Source: Sphingomonadales bacterium
GTDB taxonomy: Bacteria; Pseudomonadota; Alphaproteobacteria; Sphingomonadales; Sphingomonadaceae
Reading direction: 5' to 3'
Assembly: GCA_025352685.1 (NCBI GenBank)
Contig: JANXSN010000017.1
Coordinates: 17,824 to 81,823 of the forward strand
DNA: 64,000 nt
The translations under genes were made by a program, and so were the position numbers. This document shows positions 58,888 through 64,000 of the stretch, one piece after another (position 1 is the first letter of the stretch; each line of letters starts with the position of its first letter). Under the pieces are notes generated by a model. It did not search any database. It had not been told where the DNA came from and saw only the letters and a program-made list of their open reading frames with translations.

Positions 58888-59124
58888 TCACGTGGTTTTC
58901 GATGACCGTGCGCTACGGCGCTTTGTTTCCGGGTCGGGATCACACCAATTTGGATAGCTTCTATATGATGTGGATTGGTATACCAGTCCACCACACTGAC
59001 AATGCGCGGTGATAGTGTAGCTGCTCGCGGCAGCACCAGCGAGGACGGTACAGGCCACACAATCCCCCGAACAAAAATCCGGCGAATATTGAAGCTTTTT
59101 ATGTCCACAGTATTGTTTTAACAA
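58888..59124 (-). CDS. Possible small Cys-rich protein
   Basis: A 78-codon frame with seven Cys: near the N-terminus YCGHKK and FCSGDCVAC, later CQCGGL and NWCDPD. The spacing CxxxCxxC suggests a metal- or disulfide-stabilised peptide. Start is uncertain: only TTG codons are available at 59124, with no clear ribosome-binding site. It lies in a slightly AT-richer stretch between fliC and the winged-helix gene, in the opposite orientation. I do not recognise a family and it may be a chance frame. Confidence 0.25.
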   Translation of the reverse strand: MLKQYCGHKKLQYSPDFCSGDCVACTVLAGAAASSYTITAHCQCGGLVYQSTSYRSYPNWCDPDPETKRRSARSSKTT

Positions 59125-59147
59125 ATGATGTTATTCGACCAGTCGAC

Positions 59148-59669
59148 ATGTCCGGGGGAAATTCGGTAAGTATGAGAGACAAACAGCGGCCTCCAGATAA
59201 CGACAAGGCTGAACGATATTTCATCGTCGACGTTCCGATAAGACTGACCGCGGTGGAGCTCGCTCGTCTGTCGGCAACCTCGAGCAAAATGTCCTCGAAA
59301 TCAGACGAGCCTCACCCCTTTTCCGCTCTGGACAGCAAAGTTGCCGCGGCCCGCAGTCGCGCGCTTGAAATTCTAGACGTGCGCAAGCGCCGCGAGACGG
59401 TTTTGGGCGACGATCTTTTCGGCGAACCGGCGTGGGATCTGATGCTGGATTTGTTCGTCCAGCATGTGGAACGGCAAAAAACGAGTTCGACCAGCGCTGC
59501 GATCGCGGCGAGAGTGCCGCCCACAACGGCGCTGCGGTATCTCAATAGCCTGGTTCGCAAAGGACTGGTAATGAGGCACGTCTCGGATCATGATCTGCGT
59601 GTGCAATATGTTGCCTTGTCGGACTATGGCTATCGCGAGATGCTGGCGCTGCTTTCCGAAGGCTACTGA
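59148..59669 (+). CDS. Winged-helix (MarR-like) regulator
   Basis: 173 residues (or 165 from the ATG at 59172, which has GGGGGAA upstream). The C-terminal half is a winged-helix DNA-binding domain: FGEPAWDLMLDLFVQHVE, TSAAIAARVPPTTALRYLNSL as recognition helix, and the wing GLVMRHVSDHDLRVQYVALS. This FGEPAWD-type domain is common in sphingomonads. The N-terminal 60 residues are polar and variable. Target unknown. Confidence 0.8.
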   Translation: MSGGNSVSMRDKQRPPDNDKAERYFIVDVPIRLTAVELARLSATSSKMSSKSDEPHPFSALDSKVAAARSRALEILDVRKRRETVLGDDLFGEPAWDLMLDLFVQHVERQKTSSTSAAIAARVPPTTALRYLNSLVRKGLVMRHVSDHDLRVQYVALSDYGYREMLALLSEGY

Positions 59670-59930
59670 CCTGGCATTTGCCTTTGCCAGCAGCGCGGCT
59701 TGAGAGCGTTCCATCGGCGGGGATTGAGCAGCGCCGAGTGAAGCCGGAATGTGCTGCTACGTTCGAATACCGCGCTCGTACACGCTCATGACCTAGCGAC
59801 GCTTCGTTGCAAAGCGAAAGCGCACGGGTCATTGCTGATGTGAATGGCTCTGGCTGTGCGAAGTATGAACCTCGGACTGGCTGCAAGCGTGAGCCTATGT
59901 TACGCGCAAGCGACGACGGACGGGGATCAT

Positions 59931-60494
59931 ATGTCTGGACCAGATATGAGCTTTGAGACCAAGCTGACAGGCTTGTCCGACGGACAAAAGGCTGCTTTGG
60001 CGCTTGTCGCGCAGTATAAATCGTCGAAGGAAATCGCACGCATACTCGGCATTTCTCCCCACACCGTCGATCAACGGATGAAACGGGTTCAGGTGATTTT
60101 AGGCGTCAACAGTCGGTTCGAAGCCGCCCGGTTGTATGCCGCCGCGTCCGGGGCAAACGGCGAGGACCCTGCGACGGCATGGGGCGGTTTGATATACCAC
60201 GCTTCGGATATTCCGGTTGGGACGTATTCAGCAGACACGGAACCATCAGCTGCTGAAGCGAACCAGGCAGCGGACGGGGTGACGACGCTGCATCAGGCGC
60301 AGGCCGCATATGCGGATGGATTTGTCGGATGGAAGAGAAATGACCCTTGGTACTCGGTTCTTCTGGAGGCCGGACAAGCGAATGAACTGACGTTGCTCGC
60401 ACGTGCACTTTGCATCGGCGGTACAGCACTGTTTGCAGTGCTCTCTCTCGCTGCAGTGGTGTCACTCGCCGAGGGGCTGTCACGAATTTTCTGA
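59931..60494 (+). CDS. Membrane-tethered LuxR-type transcription regulator
   Basis: 187 residues from the ATG at 59931 (MSGPDMSFETKLTGLSD). Residues about 15-75 form a LuxR/GerE helix-turn-helix: LSDGQKAALALVAQYKSSKE with IARILGISPHTVDQRMKRVQ. Then comes a linker of about 70 residues and a C-terminal membrane helix (LARALCIGGTALFAVLSLAA). So the DNA-binding part is held at the inner membrane. It begins a cluster with a small helical protein, a membrane protein and a RadC-like protein. Confidence 0.8.
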   Translation: MSGPDMSFETKLTGLSDGQKAALALVAQYKSSKEIARILGISPHTVDQRMKRVQVILGVNSRFEAARLYAAASGANGEDPATAWGGLIYHASDIPVGTYSADTEPSAAEANQAADGVTTLHQAQAAYADGFVGWKRNDPWYSVLLEAGQANELTLLARALCIGGTALFAVLSLAAVVSLAEGLSRIF

Positions 60495-60556
60495 AGGCTT
60501 TTTACTAACTGCAACCCGTTATCGCGACACATGCGTTGTCCGCGAAGGAGATTTCT

Positions 60557-60898
60557 ATGCTCAATAACCGCCTAGCTGCCGCAAAACTGATGGCTGAGAA
60601 AATTGCTGCCTGTGAAAACGCAATCGATGATGCGCTCATTAGCGCGGCCGAGCTGACTTCGGCAACGCCTGTTGCGCGACGCCAGGCCAATTTATCGCCT
60701 GTCGTATGTCAGGAAGCGCTGGCGCTGACCGGCGAAGCGCTTACTGCTCTCCATCAGGCGCGCGCCAAAATGGTATCAGCGCACTTGGCTTTTGCCGAAA
60801 TTCGCGATCAGATCGGACTGGGTGCATACGCAACCGGCGATCTGTGGAAACTGCCTAAGGCAAAACATCTGTCGGTGGTTTCAGATAAGGCTGCCTAG
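60557..60898 (+). CDS. Small helical protein of unknown function
   Basis: 113 residues from the ATG at 60557, with GAAGGAG 6 bases upstream. Sequence is Ala-rich and helical (AKLMAEKIAACENAIDDALI, EALALTGEALTALHQARAKM), ending LGAYATGDLWKLPKAKHLS. No membrane segment and no domain that I recognise. Between the LuxR-type and the membrane protein gene; the stop TAG overlaps the next RBS (AGGAGG). Confidence 0.65.
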   Translation: MLNNRLAAAKLMAEKIAACENAIDDALISAAELTSATPVARRQANLSPVVCQEALALTGEALTALHQARAKMVSAHLAFAEIRDQIGLGAYATGDLWKLPKAKHLSVVSDKAA

Positions 60899-60915
60899 GA
60901 GGCTTGACGTCAATT

Positions 60916-61371
60916 ATGGGCAGCGTGGACGGATCACCCCTGGTTGGCGTCATCTACGCCACGCTGCTCATTGGAACGGTCGCCTACATTCTTGTCAGGG
61001 GCGGCATCGATGAACGCATCGTCGTCGGCGTACTCATGCTGGGGTCGATCGATACGTACCTGATTTACATGTTTTTGGATCAGAGCTTCACCGCGCTTCA
61101 GCTGCTTTTGCTCGTGAACGAGGCTGTGGTTCTGGCCGTTCTGCTCACAGTTGCATTATGGAGTAAGCGCTTTTGGCCCATACCGGTCGCGTCGTTTCAA
61201 GTGGCAGCATTCCTGTCGCTCCTGACGCCCTACTTTGGGGTGAACATCTTCTCGCACGGTCTCGGCGTGGCACAGGGTATTTGGGCTTATCCGCAACTGG
61301 TTACGCTGGTGTGGGGAACCATCCGCGGGAACAACAGGCGCGCCCGGTTCAACATGCTCAGGACCTCCTAG
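60916..61371 (+). CDS. Four-helix membrane protein of unknown function
   Basis: 151 residues from the ATG at 60916, or 155 from a TTG at 60904. AGGAGG (60897-60902) is 1 base from the TTG and 13 from the ATG, so the start is uncertain. Four hydrophobic stretches are seen: LVGVIYATLLIGTVAYILV, VVGVLMLGSIDTYLIYMFL, LQLLLLVNEAVVLAVLLTVA and VASFQVAAFLSLLTPYFG. The C-terminal tail is basic (RGNNRRARFNM). No recognised family. Confidence 0.65.
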   Translation: MGSVDGSPLVGVIYATLLIGTVAYILVRGGIDERIVVGVLMLGSIDTYLIYMFLDQSFTALQLLLLVNEAVVLAVLLTVALWSKRFWPIPVASFQVAAFLSLLTPYFGVNIFSHGLGVAQGIWAYPQLVTLVWGTIRGNNRRARFNMLRTS

Positions 61372-61982
61372 CAAAGCTCATTGATCGCCTCGTCGATGAT
61401 CCTCAAACGCTCAGCCAGCAGCTGCTAGAGCGTTATAGAGACATCCCTTCGGTTGTCACAGCTTTTGCCGCTGGCAAGTTTCCGTCGCCAGACATGGTCC
61501 CTCGCTGTGTCGCCGAATATTTCGGTCTGATTGCCGACACGGTGTGCTGCCCCGATTATATCGAACCGACAGACACAGCGTACGTCACCTCCCCTGACGC
61601 GCTTTCGATCATGCTCAAGCGCGACATGCTTGACCTTGAAATTGAAGTCTTCAGAGTAATCTTTTTGAATGGAAGTAACGCCATTCTATCCGATCAGGTC
61701 ATGTGGACCGGCACGGTAAACAGTGTCCAGACCCATCCCCGTGAGGTCATGAAACAGGCGATTTTGGTAGGGGCAACCGCGATCGTACTTGCGCACAATC
61801 ACCCGTCTTCGTCTGCATACCCAAGCGCCACAGATCTTTCGATCACACGGAACATCGTTGTCGCGTGCGCAGCGATCGATGTGGAGGTTCATGACCATAT
61901 GATCATCGCGCGCGATGGCGCATTCAGCATGCGATCTGCCGGTCTTCTGACACGGATGAAAGACGGCGGTCTCTTTTGGTGA
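61311..61982 (+). CDS. RadC-like JAB/JAMM domain protein
   Basis: About 224 residues from a GTG at 61311; the frame stays open back to an ATG at 61173, which would overlap the previous gene by 199 bases, so the start is uncertain. The N-terminal helical part (QDLLAKLIDRLVDDPQTLSQ) precedes a JAMM metal-binding core: DLEIEVFRVIFLN (Glu), then LAHNHPSSSAYPSATD with His-x-His-x10-Asp. Full-length RadC has an HhH domain in front, which is missing here. RadC proteins of this type are frequent in mobile DNA. Confidence 0.8.
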   Translation: MGNHPREQQARPVQHAQDLLAKLIDRLVDDPQTLSQQLLERYRDIPSVVTAFAAGKFPSPDMVPRCVAEYFGLIADTVCCPDYIEPTDTAYVTSPDALSIMLKRDMLDLEIEVFRVIFLNGSNAILSDQVMWTGTVNSVQTHPREVMKQAILVGATAIVLAHNHPSSSAYPSATDLSITRNIVVACAAIDVEVHDHMIIARDGAFSMRSAGLLTRMKDGGLFW

Positions 61983-62009
61983 TCCAAGAACAAATGCCGG
62001 GAACAGCGA

Positions 62010-62240
62010 TTAATTGGCCTCGTTCGACCGCCTAGTAACGGGATTTGGCGAAGGCGCTTCGCGTGGCAGGACACAAATTGCGTGATCAAGCAATGATGCC
62101 GACTGATGCGCACTAACCGAATCCAGCAGTTGGAGCGCCTCGATCATCAATCCTTGGGCGTGCCGGATAACCGTCTCGTGATCGGCCACATGGTCATCAA
62201 AATTCGACGTTTCGTCAGTTCCCGTGGACTGCGTTGACAT
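62010..62240 (-). CDS. Small polar protein of unknown function
   Basis: 76 residues from the ATG at 62240 with AGGAGG about 9 bases upstream. Sequence MSTQSTGTDETSNFDDHVAD, then HAQGLMIEALQLLDSVSAHQ helical, and a Pro/Arg-rich tail. No membrane segment. Convergent with the RadC-like gene; the frame is open to 62360 but without upstream support. Function unknown. Confidence 0.5.
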   Translation of the reverse strand: MSTQSTGTDETSNFDDHVADHETVIRHAQGLMIEALQLLDSVSAHQSASLLDHAICVLPREAPSPNPVTRRSNEAN

Positions 62241-62673
62241 GGAAGTCCCCCTCCTTGCACGCTCTTGTAGAGCTGAATGCACGTTGCAAGGCTCGTGTCT
62301 CATGACGCTGCTTCGTTTTGGCACAGAGTGCGCCAGCCGAAGGTCAGTACGAATCAACACAGCCTATGTTTAATTGGCACGGCCCCTGATGCCATTACAC
62401 TATACACCATAAATTGGTTAAATTATTTCCCTAAATAAATAAAGAAATCAATTATTTCCTAATTTCCGAACAATTCTGACGGGTCGCATTTGACGCGGTA
62501 CCCGCCTCGATCGAGGATGTGCTTGACAGAGTGCGGAGCACAAAAATGCAGGCGGATGTCATACCTCACATCAACTTCCTGGCGATCACCCTCGCTCACG
62601 CCTGCTTGAACAGACCGACATGCAAAGCCTCCCGGGGTTAGGCCTGCCGTAGATCAAGGCTCCGAAACGAAAA
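62241..62673. other. Non-coding stretch with an AT-rich island
   Basis: No gene seen. Bases about 62395-62472 are strongly AT-rich against the GC-rich surroundings and hold two AATTATTTCC copies (62421-62430 and 62450-62459). A partial IHF-like element (AATCAATTATTTC) overlaps the second. Possibly a recombination or horizontal-transfer border. Confidence 0.5.
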
Positions 62674-62708
62674 GGCCTCCGACACGCGTGGGGTACGTGC
62701 CGGAGGCC
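62674..62708 (-). terminator. Strong hairpin with T-run on the minus strand
   Basis: GGCCTCCG (62674-62681) pairs with CGGAGGCC (62701-62708); the stem extends with ACACG/CGTGC. Read on the minus strand it is followed by TTTTCGTTT, so it would end a minus-strand transcript. No minus-strand gene now lies to its right, so it may be left over from a lost gene. Confidence 0.55.
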
Positions 62709-62888
62709 GGGAAACAGAACGTCGGGGACCAGTCCTTCGCTCTGCTACGCACGTTGCCGTACACAAGGGATTACGGCGCGAAGCCACAGACTTTTAGGCT
62801 TGCGACAAAAAAATGCGTGCGAGGGCGAACACGAAGTCTACTCGCCGAACGAACACCAAGGCTACGCGCTGCCCCAGCGGTAGCAAAC

Positions 62889-63828
62889 TTGGCATTTTCC
62901 AGAAGACAACAATTACAACCGGAATCGGTGGATTTGGTCCGTCAGATCGGAGACATGCGTGAGCGTCTTGACCGAAGTTTGAGTGGCGATGTGTACGTCG
63001 CCTTGGAATTCGTACTCGACGTTTGGTCAGTCGAAGTCGCTCCTGGGGAGCTGAAACTGGTTGTACTCAATCTGGCGGTCAATGCGCGCGATGCCATACC
63101 GGAGGGTGGGAACATCACAATCAAGGCGAACAATGTCACGCTCGCCAACGACGATCTCGCCGGTGATTTTTTCAGACTTGCGATTGTCGACATGGGCACC
63201 GGGATATCACGGGATGTCCTTGACCGCGTGTTCGAGCCCTTCTTCACAACAAAAGATATTGGAAAAGGGTCGGAGCTTGGCCTTGCCCAAGTCCGCGGCT
63301 TTGCAACCCAGTCAGGCGGCAAGGCAGAGATCATCAGCAATATCGGGGAGGGAACAAGCATCATTTTGTTCCTGCCCCCATTCGACCTGCGTTCCTACTC
63401 TTCAAGCCCGGCACGTTGTCGATCAATCGGAACGGGGTGCGGCGCCGGGCAAAGTCACCAAAGTTTTATTGGTGGAAGATGATTATGAGGTCGGCTCGCT
63501 CGTTGCCGACATGTTCTGGCAGCCGGGCTCTGAGGTTATTCGAGCGAGCAGTGCCGGGGCAGCGCTTGGCGCGCTCGCCGATAGCCGACCGATCGATCTC
63601 GTGTTTTCGGACGTGATGATGCCTGGCGGTATGAACGGGGTTGAACTCGTACGTGAAGTTCGCCTGCAGCGCCCCGAGCTACCGATCCTTTTAGCCAGTG
63701 GGTTCGCGGGCGCTGGGAAACTTGCGGCCGAGCAGGATGGCGTCTCAATTCTGTCAAAGCCCTGTGCTTTGAACGAGCTCGCTCGAGCTGTCGCCGAAGT
63801 CAGCTTTTGTGGGACCGGTGTGCGGTAG
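62889..63828 (+). pseudogene. Broken hybrid histidine kinase
   Basis: The remains of a hybrid sensor kinase. One frame has LAFSRRQQLQPESVDLVRQI (end of the dimerisation region), the ATP-binding domain with VVLNLAVNARDAIPEGGNIT, VDMGTGISRDVLDRVFEPFF and a degraded G2 box (GKGSELGLAQV instead of a GTGLGL form). A second frame (about 63451-63828) continues with a receiver domain, LLVEDDYEVGSLVADMF, the phospho-Asp in FSDVMMPGG and the Lys in SKPCAL. The frames change in the linker near 63385-63450. The H-box (AHDFNN type) is absent upstream. Confidence 0.75.
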
Positions 63829-63863
63829 CGATGTGCTGCGCGACAATCAGGATCGGAATCGCA

Positions 63864-63918
63864 TTGCCTCATTAGAATTGCTCTCGAACGTTGAGGTGTT
63901 GCCTCATCTAAAATGCTC
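63864..63918 (+). repeat. Direct repeat at the left end of a probable IS
   Basis: Two copies of a TTGCCTCAT(T/C)(A/T)(G/A)AAT-GCTC-like unit start at 63864 and 63899, 35 bases apart, just before the partial transposase frame. They may be terminal or regulatory repeats of the element. Confidence 0.5.
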
Positions 63919-63947
63919 CCGGGCGATGGTTGCCTGGGAGCAGGCCG

Positions 63948-64000
63948 ATGAGGAAAATGAGCATGGCGACGCGGGCGGAGCTGGTTCAGGCGGCGGTTGG
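63948..64000 (+). CDS. Start of a probable transposase/integrase gene, cut by the window
   Basis: 17 codons are visible: MRKMSMATRAELVQAAV. This matches, from memory, the N-terminus of integrase-core transposases (IS481-like/ISNCY group), which begin MSMATRxELVxAV. GGGAG lies 7 bases before the ATG at 63948; the ATG at 63957 is an alternative. The gene continues beyond the window, so the assignment is provisional. Confidence 0.5.
   Translation, partial: MRKMSMATRAELVQAAV

Overview
The window is a piece of chromosome from a GC-rich alphaproteobacterium, almost certainly a sphingomonad (Sphingomonadales). The evidence is the protein sequence style of the str/S10 genes, a DUF3297 protein, small secreted proteins with an IVVCAR / RYRIPK signature, and a compact polar-type flagellar cluster with sigma54 promoters. 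There is no tRNA, rRNA or CRISPR array. The window ends inside what looks like an insertion sequence.

Region 1 (1-6604, minus strand): the str operon and the start of the S10 operon, in the order rpsL-rpsG-fusA-tuf-rpsJ-rplC-rplD-rplW. Strong hairpins lie between tuf and rpsJ and between rpsJ and rplC. S12 carries Arg at position 88, where streptomycin-sensitive bacteria usually have Lys.

Region 2 (about 7.1-26.0 kb): an acyl-CoA catabolic island. Its units are acs-ech (minus), two PaaI-type thioesterases (plus), a minus-strand operon of three acyl-CoA dehydrogenases and an SDR, an MFS/GPH transporter, and a tightly overlapping plus-strand operon: ACAD11-like dehydrogenase, Zn-alcohol dehydrogenase, APH-type kinase, two SDRs, aldo-keto reductase, beta-lactamase-fold hydrolase and FadJ-like bifunctional enzyme. 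The separate kinase and ACAD11-like genes resemble the phospho-acyl-CoA route for 4-hydroxy acids (LvaA/LvaC, ACAD10/11). Three similar 16-bp palindromes (xTTACx-xAAACGTxA type) sit in the three main promoter regions and suggest one MerR/LiuR-type regulator for the island.

Region 3 (26.0-28.6 kb): small housekeeping or hypothetical genes (secreted protein, MOSC, CHAP, DUF3297).

Region 4 (28.6-58.9 kb): a nearly complete flagellar regulon without chemotaxis genes. It holds SLT-flhA-fliA, flgMN, flgA, flgBCDEFGHI-rodJ-flgKL, motAB, a sigma54 activator, fliDS, and fliEFGHIJKLMNOPQR-flhB, plus fliC. Sigma54-type promoters (TGGCAC-N5-TTGC) stand in front of flgA, flgB, fliE and the SLT gene. Sigma28-type boxes stand in front of fliC, flgM, fliD and probably motA. 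This gives a regulatory hierarchy of activator, then sigma54 class, then FliA/FlgM-controlled class.

Region 5 (58.9-64.0 kb): accessory DNA. It has a winged-helix protein, a membrane-tethered LuxR-type regulator, a small helical protein, a four-helix membrane protein, a RadC/JAMM protein, an AT-rich patch, a broken hybrid histidine kinase, and the left end of a probable transposase gene with a 35-bp spaced direct repeat.
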